NCBI RefSeq assembly: GCF_902381825.1
Contig: NZ_LR698973.1
Location: 2,584,552-2,648,551 of the forward strand
Direction of reading: 5' to 3'
Length of the DNA stretch: 64,000 nt
Source: Pseudocoprococcus catus
GTDB lineage: Bacteria; Bacillota; Clostridia; Lachnospirales; Lachnospiraceae
The translations under genes and the position numbers were made by a program. This document shows positions 8,019 through 17,198 of this stretch, piece by piece. Position 1 is the stretch's first letter. The number at the start of each line of letters is the position of its first letter. The notes below the pieces were generated by a model. That model was given only the letters and a program-made list of their open reading frames with translations, was not told where the DNA came from and made no database searches.

Positions 8019-10570
8019 TAGATATCCTTTAGAATCCGGACAATTTCACTGACCAGCGGATATCCGGATCCGGCATCGGCACAGATGGCGGACAACTGTT
8101 CAAAACTGCGCAGAGCCAGGTCCTCTATGCGCTGAAGATAGTCTTTTTCTCGGATATGGCAGCTCTTAATATTGGTCGGGAGATGGGCATCATCAAGAAG
8201 TGTGTCAATTTTTTCGGCCAGTATATCGGCTGCCCGTCGGTTTCCGTCGAAGGATGGATTGATGGCAGCCAGCATTTTTAAATAGTTATCAGCAGAGCAG
8301 GCGGAGGAAGAAACCGTCCAGGCTTTTCCGGAGAGATGTGTGGAATCACTGCCATAATACAGGAGCAGACGGGGTATCAGGAGTGCCTGCAAGGCAGACA
8401 TCGATATCCGAAATTCACAGCATAATTGTTGTGAGAGGATATGAGAAAGGCCGAGGCCGGTATGAGAACAGGCCAGTCCGGATAAAATACATGCATTTTG
8501 CAAATGTTCCAAACAGGCGTCAGGCCTGTTTTTTTGATGCCCTCTTTCGGAGGGGGCGGACAAAAAAAGCGGAAGCCAGACAAGAAACAGCTGAATGGAA
8601 CGGAAAGCCATAGCATCGGAAATATCATCTCCGCCGACGAATAAGAGAGAATCAAAAGCATCGGCCATAGCAGCCATGCTGGCACTGATCAGATGTTTGT
8701 GGCTTCGAAAAAAGGAAAAATGGCTGTCAGCAATCAATGTAAAATAGGAAAGCCGGCAGGACATATCTGTCAATCGGTTGCTGCAGCTGTCATAGTGTGG
8801 ATAAAAAGGCAGAAGCGCCGCATGGCATCCGGCATCCGAAGTCATGATGATCAGGCGTGGGAGGGAAGAACTTGCGGATTGCTGATAACGGGTCATGAGC
8901 ATTTTGGCAATATGGACAGCGGTGCTGTCACCGATGACAATGAGACAATCCGGTGCAGCAGGCAGTTCAGGAAAAAGCGAGTGCTGGCAGAGAAAGTCGG
9001 TGATCTGTGAATCATCGGGCGCAAGCTTTAGGCATTCATACTGAATAAAGGGGTATTTTTGCTGTATCCTTTTTATGACAGTCTGAACGGCAGATTCTGA
9101 AAATGCGGGACACTGCAGAAAGAGAAGATGGTCTTCATGTTCATAAAGTTTCAGTTGTTCAAGGGGATTTTGCCCATAATAAATTTCTGCAGGAAAAGAA
9201 AAGCAGCGGGCGGTTTCGATCATTGTCGAATGGCAGCGGCGGATGGAAAAAAGCTGAGGAATGGCTGAAGAAGGAAGAAGATGGCCATAGATATCCATAT
9301 ATTGCTGGATCATGGATACAGAAGCAGCCGGAGCATTTTCAATTATGGAAAAATCCGGAAGTGCATAGGATAAAAATGAAATCGGTGCATTGTCGGCGGC
9401 ATAAAGCGCAAGATAATGATGTGTCGGCAGGGGGCGGGTGTCGGAAAAAGGGAAGTCAGTGGAAAAAGATGCACTTTTTGTGGATAAAAGACGAATTTTG
9501 TCGGCTGCCTGTTCATAATCATTCACCGATATCAGTACAAGAACCGGGCACAAAAAGGGCAGAAGAAGTGGGTGGGAAGCATTATCCGGTTCGATTTCAA
9601 GAATAATGAGGCGGGTGGATTCAGGAATGACAATACCGGCCAGATCAGCCAGTGCCTGCGCAGATTGTCCGATAACAGAAGGATTAACTGTATTGTCCGA
9701 AAGGTTGGCAAGAATCGCAGTGAGGCGGACAATTTCTTCCGGGGATGCAAAATAACCGCCGGTGCGGCGCAGGGCATCTTTCAGCGGCGGCAGGATCACA
9801 GCATCGGCACAGATTATCTGCTCACCGTTCAAGCACATTCCGTTGTCAAAGGTTTTGGATAAAACAATCTGCCTTGCAGCAAGTGTCGGATCAGCACTGT
9901 AGTGGATATAGCAGAAAGCAGGCTGTGGAAAGGAAAGGATACATTCCGCTGAAAAAGCAGAAAATACTTTGCGGATATTGGCGGAAAGTCCGGAAAGAAT
10001 AAGGCCGCTGATGTCGGGACAGTGATTGCATTTTTCAAGCAGGTTGTCATCAGCAATTTCCAGCCATTGAATGCAGTTGTCAGGTGCACCGGCAGCAATT
10101 GCAGCATCACGGATCAGGGAGGCTGTTCGGGCTGATATCTGAAATGCACTGTCAGAAAAGAAAAAAATGAGCGGATTTCCTGTTTGAATGGCAATAGCAG
10201 CGGCAAAGAGGGTTTCAGTGACCGGATGTATGGATGATGGTATACCAAGCAAAGTGCCGGAGGGCTGGCTTTGGGTGTGTGTGTCCGTGCAGGAAAGACG
10301 TTCTGAAAAGGGAGATTCTGTTTGAAGGCAGCAGGAACGGAGGTCACGAAGCAGGCGTGTGATCATGAGCATCCTGTCCTCAAAAATACCGTAGCCCGTC
10401 TCTTGGACGCTGTCACGGGCAAGGGATGCGCAGATGGGCTGAAGGGTATCCAGAACTTGCAGAAAAATCCGGCTTCGTTCGGCAACATTGGTCCAAAGCC
10501 ATGCGGCACGTGCCTGTCTGGCATAGGTCAGTTGTTCATTCAAAATATCAGGATATAAAAAATCAGTCAT
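8015..10570 (-). CDS. Degenerate AdhE-like bifunctional aldehyde/alcohol dehydrogenase homologue
   Basis: 851 residues from the ATG at 10570 (MTDFLYPDILNEQ) behind AAAGGAAA. Length and order match AdhE: an aldehyde dehydrogenase half (about 1-430) and an iron-type alcohol dehydrogenase half (about 450-851). The signature segment 'KTFDNGMCLNGEQ' aligns with AdhE 'KTFDNGxICASEQ', but the catalytic Cys position holds Leu and a Cys sits one place earlier. In the second half the usual GGGS nucleotide loop is GDST, and only the Asp and one His of the metal ligands seem kept ('MADAFDS', 'GLSHILSQQL'); the other two His positions look like Ser and Met. The protein is rich in Ser, Ala and Cys. It may be a catalytically dead or repurposed paralogue. 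The frame is intact, which argues against simple decay. Confidence 0.75.
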   Translation of the reverse strand: MTDFLYPDILNEQLTYARQARAAWLWTNVAERSRIFLQVLDTLQPICASLARDSVQETGYGIFEDRMLMITRLLRDLRSCCLQTESPFSERLSCTDTHTQSQPSGTLLGIPSSIHPVTETLFAAAIAIQTGNPLIFFFSDSAFQISARTASLIRDAAIAAGAPDNCIQWLEIADDNLLEKCNHCPDISGLILSGLSANIRKVFSAFSAECILSFPQPAFCYIHYSADPTLAARQIVLSKTFDNGMCLNGEQIICADAVILPPLKDALRRTGGYFASPEEIVRLTAILANLSDNTVNPSVIGQSAQALADLAGIVIPESTRLIILEIEPDNASHPLLLPFLCPVLVLISVNDYEQAADKIRLLSTKSASFSTDFPFSDTRPLPTHHYLALYAADNAPISFLSYALPDFSIIENAPAASVSMIQQYMDIYGHLLPSSAIPQLFSIRRCHSTMIETARCFSFPAEIYYGQNPLEQLKLYEHEDHLLFLQCPAFSESAVQTVIKRIQQKYPFIQYECLKLAPDDSQITDFLCQHSLFPELPAAPDCLIVIGDSTAVHIAKMLMTRYQQSASSSLPRLIIMTSDAGCHAALLPFYPHYDSCSNRLTDMSCRLSYFTLIADSHFSFFRSHKHLISASMAAMADAFDSLLFVGGDDISDAMAFRSIQLFLVWLPLFLSAPSERGHQKNRPDACLEHLQNACILSGLACSHTGLGLSHILSQQLCCEFRISMSALQALLIPRLLLYYGSDSTHLSGKAWTVSSSACSADNYLKMLAAINPSFDGNRRAADILAEKIDTLLDDAHLPTNIKSCHIREKDYLQRIEDLALRSFEQLSAICADAGSGYPLVSEIVRILKDIY

Positions 10571-10685
10571 GGTTATATTTCCTTTCAAAAGCAGAATTTG
10601 AAATAACGCGGAGTAAAATGCCATGTTTATAGTATATGCGTTCATGAAAAAGAGTATGCTGATAAAGAAAGGGCAGGCAGAAGTA

Positions 10686-10714
10686 TTGAAAAAGTATTTT
10701 TACAATGGTATAAT
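10686..10714 (+). promoter_or_regulatory. Sigma-A type promoter of serS
   Basis: TTGAAA at 10686 and TATAAT at 10709 are separated by 17 bp. The predicted leader before serS is about 55 nt with a small GC hairpin near 10740-10756; no T-box was seen here. Confidence 0.85.
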
Positions 10715-10776
10715 TAATGCTCGATAAGAATGAATGGATCCGCCCCTGGGCGGGCAGTGATGATGAGGTGACAAAG

Positions 10777-12063
10777 ATGCTTGATATTAAATTAATCAGA
10801 GAGAATCCGGATAAGATCAAAGCCGGTTTGAAGGCAAAAGAGGTAGATTGTGACGAATTGATCGACCGTATTCTCGAGTTAGATGAACAGAGAAGAACAC
10901 TCCTTCAGCAGACAGAAGCGCTGAAGGCTGAACAGAATAAAGTAAGCAAACAGATTCCTGCATTGAAGAAGGCTGGTGAAGATACAACAGCAATCTTCAA
11001 GGAAATGGGTGAGATCAAAGGCAAGATTTCCGCGCTGGACGGACAGTTAAGAGATGTTGTGAACGAGTATCAGCAGGATTTATATTGTCTGCCGAATATG
11101 CCGGATGATGATCTTTTACCGGGCGGCAAGGAGAATAATGAACCGCTGCGTTATTTTGGCGAACCGAAGAAGTTTGACTTTGAGCCAAAGAACCATGTGG
11201 ATCTCTGTACAAACCTTGGCCTGATTGATTATGAGCGCGGTGTTAAGCTGGCCGGCAACGGTTTCTGGATTTACAAAGGCATGGGCGCACGTCTTGAATG
11301 GGCATTACTGAACTACTTTATTGATACACATCTGGCTGATGGCTATGAGATGATCATGCCGCCATACATGCTTGAATATCAGTGTGGTCTGACAGCAGGT
11401 CAGTTCCCTAAGTTTGCAGATGAAGTTTATAAGATTGCTAATCCGACAGATGAAGGCAGAATTCATTACATGCTGCCTACAGCAGAAGCTGCGCTGGCAT
11501 CTGTTTACAGAGATGAGATCCTGACAGAGGCTGATCTGCCGAAGAAATTCTTCTCTTACACACCATGTTTCAGAAGAGAAGCAGGTTCTTACAGAGCGGA
11601 CGAAAGAGGTATGGTCAGAGGCCATCAGTTCAACAAGGTAGAGATGTTCCAGTACACACTGCCTGAGAAGTCAGATGAAGCGTTTGAAGAACTCGTAACA
11701 AAGGCTGAGAACCTTGTTAAAGGCCTTGGTTTCCACTTCAGAACTGTGAAACTGGCAGCAGGTGATTGTTCTGCATCTATGGCAAGAACATACGATATCG
11801 AGATTTCTATTCCATCTATGAATGGTTACAAAGAAGTTTCTTCTGTATCCAATGCAAGAGATTATCAGGCAAGACGAGGCAATATGCGTGTCAGAAGAGC
11901 AGATCGTGCTATCCAGTTCATGCACACATTGAATGGCTCCGGTCTTGCTACATCCCGTGTACTTCCTGCACTGGTTGAGCAGAATCAGCTGAAAGACGGT
12001 TCTATCGTTGTTCCTGAAGTTCTGAGAAAATATCTTGGCGGTATTGAAGTTATTTCCAAGTAG
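10777..12063 (+). CDS. serS: Seryl-tRNA synthetase
   Basis: 428 residues from the ATG at 10777 (MLDIKLIRENPDKIKAGL) behind GATGAGG; the longer frame reads through the leader hairpin and is not conserved. The N-terminal tRNA-binding coiled coil (about residues 30-100, 'LLQQTEALKAEQNKVSKQI') is followed by the class II catalytic core with motif 2 'FRREAGSYRADERGMVRGHQF' (shown split: FRREAGS, RGMVRGHQF) and motif 3 'NGSGLATSRVLPALVEQNQ'. It charges tRNA-Ser and tRNA-Sec. A DUF3881 gene follows 21 bp downstream. Confidence 0.97.
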   Translation: MLDIKLIRENPDKIKAGLKAKEVDCDELIDRILELDEQRRTLLQQTEALKAEQNKVSKQIPALKKAGEDTTAIFKEMGEIKGKISALDGQLRDVVNEYQQDLYCLPNMPDDDLLPGGKENNEPLRYFGEPKKFDFEPKNHVDLCTNLGLIDYERGVKLAGNGFWIYKGMGARLEWALLNYFIDTHLADGYEMIMPPYMLEYQCGLTAGQFPKFADEVYKIANPTDEGRIHYMLPTAEAALASVYRDEILTEADLPKKFFSYTPCFRREAGSYRADERGMVRGHQFNKVEMFQYTLPEKSDEAFEELVTKAENLVKGLGFHFRTVKLAAGDCSASMARTYDIEISIPSMNGYKEVSSVSNARDYQARRGNMRVRRADRAIQFMHTLNGSGLATSRVLPALVEQNQLKDGSIVVPEVLRKYLGGIEVISK

Positions 12064-12084
12064 AAATCATTTGCAGGTGGTTAT

Positions 12085-12957
12085 ATGCATGATTATTTGA
12101 GAGCGGTAGGTTTTAGTAAGGTTCAACATAAAAGAGATTTGCAGCGGCTGCTTGATATGGTCATGGGAAGCCCTGACAGTGAATTTGCTTCAGATTGCGG
12201 CGGCACGGTCTATGCAGAGAAGTGTCGAGATTTTGTGTCCAATGCAGGCATCACGGTGCGTGGTGAAGTAGATGAGCATGGTATGTTCAGTTATGAATAT
12301 TATTTTCCGCATTATACAGGTCATCAGATTTCGCTCACAGATGATGTCAGTGTTGAGAAGATTTCTGAAAGAGAAGAATATGATGGCATGTGTGATGTGG
12401 TGAATCTTGGGGTATCTCTTATTTTCCATATGAATCATCTGATGGATTATGCAGATATGAACCCGAAGAGTCGTCAGATTTCTTCTGTATCCGTAAGGTT
12501 GTCGGCATTGTCGATTTCCGGCAAGGTGATCCTGCCTGTTGTGAGAAATGATTCTGAGCGTTTGAAGCGGCTTCGGGAGAATGAATCACGCAATGGTATG
12601 ATTGCAGCGGCCAGACAGGGCGATCAGGATGCACTGGAGAATCTCACATTAGAGGATATTGACATGTATACCTCTATTTCAAAGCGTATCAAGTCAGAGG
12701 ATGTCTTGACGATTGTAGAGTCTTATTTTATGCCGTATGGTATTGCCTGTGATCAGTATTCGGTGATGGGGGATATTCTCAGTGTAGAAGAAGTCTACAA
12801 TCAGCTGACAGGAGAGAAGCTGTATCAGATACAGGTCGAATGCAATGATGTGTTGATCGATTTGTGTATGAATGCAGAAGATCTATTGGGTGAGCCTGCA
12901 GTGGGACGCCGTTTCCGCGGCAATATCTGGCTTCAGGGGCATCTGGACTATGTATAA
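12085..12957 (+). CDS. DUF3881 family protein
   Basis: 290 residues starting MHDYLRAVGFSKVQHKRDLQ behind AGGTGG. It matches DUF3881, a family I know essentially from Lachnospiraceae, with 'RAVGFS' at the start, 'YYFPHYTGHQIS' and the C-terminal 'GRRFRGNIWLQGHLDY'. It is soluble, has no signal or membrane segment, and its function is unknown. Located 21 bp after serS and likely co-transcribed; it ends before a strong terminator. Confidence 0.85.
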   Translation: MHDYLRAVGFSKVQHKRDLQRLLDMVMGSPDSEFASDCGGTVYAEKCRDFVSNAGITVRGEVDEHGMFSYEYYFPHYTGHQISLTDDVSVEKISEREEYDGMCDVVNLGVSLIFHMNHLMDYADMNPKSRQISSVSVRLSALSISGKVILPVVRNDSERLKRLRENESRNGMIAAARQGDQDALENLTLEDIDMYTSISKRIKSEDVLTIVESYFMPYGIACDQYSVMGDILSVEEVYNQLTGEKLYQIQVECNDVLIDLCMNAEDLLGEPAVGRRFRGNIWLQGHLDYV

Positions 12958-13030
12958 ACAGATGGAAGCAGTGTCTGTGAATCGGACCTGAATTCCGTGT
13001 AGGGACTCTCAGGTGAGTCCAAGAGTGTAT

Positions 13031-13078
13031 AAAAAAGCTGGCGTACTGTTGTTATTCGCAGTACGTCAGCTTTTTCTT
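13031..13078 (+). terminator. Bidirectional intrinsic terminator
   Basis: AAAAAGCTGGCGTACTG and CAGTACGTCAGCTTTTT form a 17-bp stem with an A-run before and a T-run after. It can terminate the serS operon on the plus strand and the 13089 gene on the minus strand. Confidence 0.92.
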
Positions 13079-13088
13079 TTAAAAGATT

Positions 13089-13313
13089 CTAAAAGTCATC
13101 ATCGTCGTCGTCATCATCATCATCAGCTTCAGCTTCAGGGTTCTCATCTTCCGAAGCAGGTGTAATAGATTCGCCGTATATTACTGCCAGGTGGGAAAGC
13201 AGAGCTAGTTCATCTTTGTTGTACGGTTTCTCAAGAGATGGGTCGATAAGATTCTTCAGAGACAATTTGTCCGGTTTTCGGTTCTTGACATATTCTTCAA
13301 AATCGCAATACAT
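13089..13313 (-). CDS. Small acidic protein with poly-aspartate tail
   Basis: 74 residues starting MYCDFEEYVKNRKPDKLSLK behind a clean GGGAGG (13316-13321). The first two thirds look like a compact helical domain with 'LLSHLAVIYGES'; the tail is 'ENPEAEA' followed by an unbroken run of aspartates ending in Phe. I do not recognise the family. The poly-Asp tail suggests a nucleic-acid mimic, metal-binding tail or degradation tag, but nothing in the context decides. It is a single-gene unit between a shared terminator and an AT-rich promoter region. Confidence 0.75.
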   Translation of the reverse strand: MYCDFEEYVKNRKPDKLSLKNLIDPSLEKPYNKDELALLSHLAVIYGESITPASEDENPEAEADDDDDDDDDDF

Positions 13314-13426
13314 TTGTATACCTCCCTATCCTGAATCAGTATTATAATGCAATAATAGATGTATTATAGTTGATTATAATATTAAAAGACAAAATATACA
13401 ATGGATATCTTACACAAAAATTTCTG

Positions 13427-14809
13427 CTATGCAGATTTACTAATACTTTGCATTGCCTTTTTGAAGACAATACGGAAAGTAATGATGGATGCTGTAATGG
13501 AAATGGTGTCTGATACCGGTTCCGCAAGAAATACAGCAAACACTTTGTTGTCAAAGAAATGCGGCAGTATAAAAATCAGCGGAATCAGCAGAATAATCTT
13601 CCTGAGGCAGGCGATAAAAAGGGATGCCTTTGCTTTTCCAAGGGCTGTAAATGTCTGCTGGACAGACATCTGGATGCTGAACATGCAGAAAACGGCCATG
13701 TAAACCCGAAGTGTCCAACCAGCTGTCGCAATAATTTCTTCAGAATTGCTGAATATGCGGATGAAGGTTGTTGGCGACAGTTGGACAAACAGCCAGAAAA
13801 CGGTCAGTGCTGTCATAGAAACAGCAAGCATGCATTTAAACGTCTGTCGAATTCTTTTGGCGTTGCCGGCACCGTAATTGTAGCTGATGATGGGCTGAGC
13901 CCCCTGACCAATGCCCTGTACGGGAATCCATACCATCTGCTGGATCGTGCTGGAAATGGTCATGCAACCAACGGCAATATCACCGCCATAATGCTGCAGT
14001 GAGGAATTAAAGGCAATATTCAAAAGTGCATCCGTAGCCTGCATAACAAAAGGACCGAGTCCGAGTCCGAGACATGGAATGACAATGCGCTTCTCAAGGT
14101 GCATATCGGATTTCTTCAATCTCAGCCGGGTCTTTTTGCCGGTGAGGAACCTCAGAATCCAGATGCAGGACAAACCCTGTGAAATGATTGTTGCAAGGGC
14201 GGCACCACGGACTCCCATATGCAGACCGTAGATAAAAATCGGATCCAGGATAATATTGGCACCGGCACCGATCAGGACGGAGGTCATGCTGAAACGTGTG
14301 AATCCCTGTGTCGTAATAAAAAGATTCAGGCCCAGAGCCAGCATGACAAAAATCGATCCGGAAACATAAATCTGCATATAAGGCAGCGCATAGACAATTG
14401 TCTGTTCACTGCAGCCGAAGAGCCACAGCAGCGGTTCACCAAAAATCCAGAAAAATACACTCAGGACAACGGCTTCAATGATCAGGACAACGAAACAGTT
14501 ATTCAGGATCCTGTTGGCTTCGGTTGTCTTATTCTGCCCCATGCAGATGGCGGCTCTTGGGGCACCGCCCTGACCGATCAATGCTGAAAAAGCAGAAATA
14601 AGATAAATAATCGGAAAACACAGTCCGATGCCGGTCAGCGCAGAACTGCCGGTTCCGGGCATATGGCCGATATAAATTCTGTCTACGATGTTGTAGAGCA
14701 GATTGACCAGCTGGGCAATGACCGTGGGAACGGCCAGTTTAAAAAGGAGCTTTCCCACCGGTGCGGCGGCAAGCTCGTTGGAGACATTCGTCTGATTCAA
14801 AATGATCAC
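13427..14809 (-). CDS. MATE family efflux transporter
   Basis: About 460 residues with twelve predicted membrane segments in two homologous halves. The N-terminal 'LLFKLAVPTVIAQLVNLLYN' and 'DRIYIGHMPGTGSSALTG' are typical of DinF/NorM-type MATE exporters. These proteins export drugs or metabolites by Na+ or H+ antiport. The start is either GTG at 14809 or TTG at 14800; AAAGGA at about 14812-14817 favours the later codon by spacing. It runs divergently from thioredoxin. Confidence 0.93.
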   Translation of the reverse strand: MIILNQTNVSNELAAAPVGKLLFKLAVPTVIAQLVNLLYNIVDRIYIGHMPGTGSSALTGIGLCFPIIYLISAFSALIGQGGAPRAAICMGQNKTTEANRILNNCFVVLIIEAVVLSVFFWIFGEPLLWLFGCSEQTIVYALPYMQIYVSGSIFVMLALGLNLFITTQGFTRFSMTSVLIGAGANIILDPIFIYGLHMGVRGAALATIISQGLSCIWILRFLTGKKTRLRLKKSDMHLEKRIVIPCLGLGLGPFVMQATDALLNIAFNSSLQHYGGDIAVGCMTISSTIQQMVWIPVQGIGQGAQPIISYNYGAGNAKRIRQTFKCMLAVSMTALTVFWLFVQLSPTTFIRIFSNSEEIIATAGWTLRVYMAVFCMFSIQMSVQQTFTALGKAKASLFIACLRKIILLIPLIFILPHFFDNKVFAVFLAEPVSDTISITASIITFRIVFKKAMQSISKSA

Positions 14810-14994
14810 AATCCTTTAATGTTTTCTAAGGAGTTACTTTTTGTTTAAAATAAAGTACTATATAAATTAGTATAGCGGGTGAATGGACAAAAGTAAAGCA
14901 ACTTCATAAAATCAGATATTTCATTCTGTGGGTATCTCTGTTATACTGAGCTTGTAAATGATATGGAAGAAATTTAACTTCAGGAGGTTTTATT

Positions 14995-15303
14995 ATGGCA
15001 ATTATAGATTTAACAAAAGAAAATTTTCAGGCGGAGATTACAAAATCTGACAAGCCGGTACTGGTAGATTTCTGGGCTGTATGGTGCGGTCCGTGTCAGA
15101 TGATGGCACCGATTCTTCATGAACTTGAAGCGGAAATGCCGGATGTTCAGATTGGCAAAGTCAATGTGGATGAGCAGATGGATCTGGCACGTCAGTTCCG
15201 TGTTGTCAGCATTCCGACACTGATTATTTTTAAAAACGGACAGGAAGTTCAGCGTATGGTTGGTGTGACATCCAAGGAAGAGCTGAAGGACGCGCTGAAA
15301 TAA
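14995..15303 (+). CDS. trxA: Thioredoxin
   Basis: 102 residues with the active-site motif WCGPC at residues 30-34, 'VDFWAVWC' before it, the cis-proline segment 'VVSIPTLIIF' and 'NGQEVQRMVG'. This is the full length for thioredoxin. It reduces disulfides in partners such as ribonucleotide reductases and peroxidases in the cytoplasm. The start is behind AGGAGG at about 14982, 7 nt upstream. Confidence 0.97.
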   Translation: MAIIDLTKENFQAEITKSDKPVLVDFWAVWCGPCQMMAPILHELEAEMPDVQIGKVNVDEQMDLARQFRVVSIPTLIIFKNGQEVQRMVGVTSKEELKDALK

Positions 15304-15330
15304 AAAGATAAAAAAATTTATAAAATTTTC

Positions 15331-15359
15331 TTGACAGATATTTTCATAGCAGGTATAGT
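15331..15359 (+). promoter_or_regulatory. Promoter of the trp T-box leader
   Basis: TTGACA at 15331 and TATAGT at 15354 are separated by 17 bp. The transcript would start near 15366, just before the T-box stem I. Confidence 0.88.
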
Positions 15360-15375
15360 AATAGTCAGAGAACAA

Positions 15376-15676
15376 TTTAGCTAATTAAACTGATGATGTG
15401 GAGATAACGTTTATTGTGCACGCACAGAGAGTCCGGGAGGATGAGAGCCGGGCCGAACGCAGATAGGCAAATGGACCACTGAGGGCATAGTGAAAGGCAG
15501 CAGAGCTGGTCAAGTATTCTATGACGCGGGGCAGGCGTTAATTGCCGGGAGTATGTTAGTACTTCTTTAACAAGCGCGCAGGATTTTTCTATCCTGTGAA
15601 GCAGGGTGGCACCGCGATATAAGTGAATTCCAATCGTCCCTGGCAATGTATTAATTTACATTGCCGGGGATTTTTT
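15376..15676 (+). promoter_or_regulatory. T-box riboswitch, probably tryptophan-specific
   Basis: The conserved T-box sequence AGGGTGGCACCGCG is at 15603-15616. Stem I begins around 15405 with 'ACAGAGAGTCCGGGAGG'. A candidate UGG specifier codon lies at 15472-15474, followed by ACCACTGAG, as in Trp T-boxes. The leader ends in a terminator whose left arm would also be used by the antiterminator. Uncharged tRNA-Trp pairing should allow readthrough into the trp genes. The specifier is inferred from position and from trpBA downstream. Confidence 0.9.
15637..15676 (+). terminator. T-box regulated terminator
   Basis: CCCTGGCAATGTA pairs with TACATTGCCGGGG and is followed by TTTTTT. It is the default-off structure of the T-box leader. 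Confidence 0.9.
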
Positions 15677-15738
15677 AGTTTCGGGATCCGGGACGGAGAA
15701 TACAGCAGCCGAAAAGTATTTCAACAAGGAGGACAGGC

Positions 15739-16017
15739 ATAGCAAGCAGTGCGGATGCAGTAATTCTGGATAACGGTTATGGAACAGGCGAGACCTTCGA
15801 CTGGTCGATTCTTGAGGATGTGGGAGTAATGATGCAGGAGAAAAAAGTTTTTCTTGCAGGCGGTTTGACGCCGGACAATATAGAAGCGGCTATTCAGCGA
15901 ATGGATGTGTGGGGCATCGACATTTCCAGCGGTGTGGAAACAGATAAAAAGAAAGATGGAAGTAAGATTCTGGCGGCGGTGCAGGCGGTCAGAAGAGCAG
16001 GAGGAAATAAGCAATGA
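15739..16017 (+). pseudogene. trpF: C-terminal remnant of phosphoribosylanthranilate isomerase
   Basis: The frame ending at 16017 reads 'ASSADAVILDNGYGTGETFDW', 'VFLAGGLTPDNIEAAI' and 'WGIDISSGVE' (motifs given separately), the C-terminal phosphate-binding half of the TrpF barrel, about 92 residues against the usual 200 or so. The N-terminal half with the catalytic Cys is absent. There is a strong AAGGAGG at 15726, but the codon 6 nt later is ATA, not ATG; the first usable start is GTG 15820. The remnant overlaps trpB by 4 bp. It looks like the scar of a deletion that removed trpE, G, D, C and half of trpF while leaving the leader and trpBA. Confidence 0.85.
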
Positions 16018-17198
16018 CAAAAGGTAGATTTGGCATTCACGGCGGACAGTATATTCCGGAAACATTGATGAATGCGGTTCTGGAATTGGAAAAAGCCTAT
16101 GATTTTTATAAAAATGACCCTAAATTTAATCAGGAATTGACAGCACTTTTAAACGATTATGCGGGCAGACCATCACGTCTTTATTACGCAAAGCGTATGA
16201 CCGAAGACCTGGGCGGCGCCAAAATTTACCTGAAGCGAGAAGATTTGAATCATACAGGTGCACACAAGGTCAATAATGCACTGGGGCAGTGTCTGCTGGC
16301 AAAGAAAATGGGCAAAACCCGTGTAATCGCTGAGACAGGCGCCGGACAGCATGGTGTGGCTACAGCCACCGCAGCAGCTTTGATGGGGTTGGAATGCGAG
16401 ATTTATATGGGAAAGGAAGACACGATAAGGCAGGCATTAAATGTTTACAAAATGCGCCTTCTCGGTGCAAAAGTTCATGCGGTTGAGAGTGGTACGGCTA
16501 CATTGAAAGATGCTGTTTCAGAGACATTCCGCGAATGGGTCAGCAGAATTGACGATACGCATTATGTGTTGGGCTCTGTCATGGGGCCGCATCCGTTTCC
16601 GACGATTGTCAGAGATTTTCAGGCAGTGATTTCCAAAGAGATCAAAGAGCAGATTCTTGAAGCGGAAGGCAAACTGCCGGATGCGGTTCTGGCCTGCGTG
16701 GGCGGCGGTTCCAATGCCATCGGTGCCTTTTATCATTTTATTGAAGATAAGGATGTGAGACTGATTGGATGTGAAGCGGCAGGCCGGGGCGTGAATACAG
16801 CGGAAACGGCAGCAACGATCGCAACAGGGCGGCTTGGCATTTTCCACGGTATGAAATCTTATTTCTGTCAGGATGAATTTGGTCAGATTGCACCGGTTTA
16901 TTCTATTTCCGCCGGTCTGGATTATCCGGGAATCGGACCGGAACATGCTATGCTTTATGACAGCGGACGTGCGGAATATGTTGCTGTTACTGATGATGAA
17001 GCGGTGGAGGCTTTTGAATATATGAGCCGTACAGAAGGTATTATTCCGGCCATTGAATCGGCCCATGCCGTCAGCTATGCCATGAAACTGGCACCGACCA
17101 TGACAAAAGATCAGATTATTGTGATCAATATTTCCGGCCGTGGTGACAAAGACTGCGCAGCCATTGCAAGATACAGAGGGGAGGATATCCATGAGTAA
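16014..17198 (+). CDS. trpB: Tryptophan synthase beta subunit
   Basis: 394 residues. The PLP lysine lies in '[13 protein letters not shown]' near residue 85; '[10 protein letters not shown]', '[14 protein letters not shown]' and the phosphate-binding '[10 protein letters not shown]' are all present. It condenses indole with serine to tryptophan. Its ATG overlaps the end of the trpF remnant, and its own end overlaps trpA by 8 bp, so it depends on upstream transcription from the T-box leader. Nothing suggests loss of function. Confidence 0.97.
   Translation: MTKGRFGIHGGQYIPETLMNAVLELEKAYDFYKNDPKFNQELTALLNDYAGRPSRLYYAKRMTEDLGGAKIYLKREDLNHTGAHKVNNALGQCLLAKKMGKTRVIAETGAGQHGVATATAAALMGLECEIYMGKEDTIRQALNVYKMRLLGAKVHAVESGTATLKDAVSETFREWVSRIDDTHYVLGSVMGPHPFPTIVRDFQAVISKEIKEQILEAEGKLPDAVLACVGGGSNAIGAFYHFIEDKDVRLIGCEAAGRGVNTAETAATIATGRLGIFHGMKSYFCQDEFGQIAPVYSISAGLDYPGIGPEHAMLYDSGRAEYVAVTDDEAVEAFEYMSRTEGIIPAIESAHAVSYAMKLAPTMTKDQIIVINISGRGDKDCAAIARYRGEDIHE

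Noticed and set aside
9103..9606. Long frames on the plus strand opposite the AdhE-like gene
   Set aside because: They are shadows of a GC-biased coding sequence, lack ribosome binding sites, and give low-complexity basic proteins.
10720..10776. T-box or riboswitch before serS
   Set aside because: The leader is only about 55 nt and has no T-box motif; only a small GC hairpin is present.
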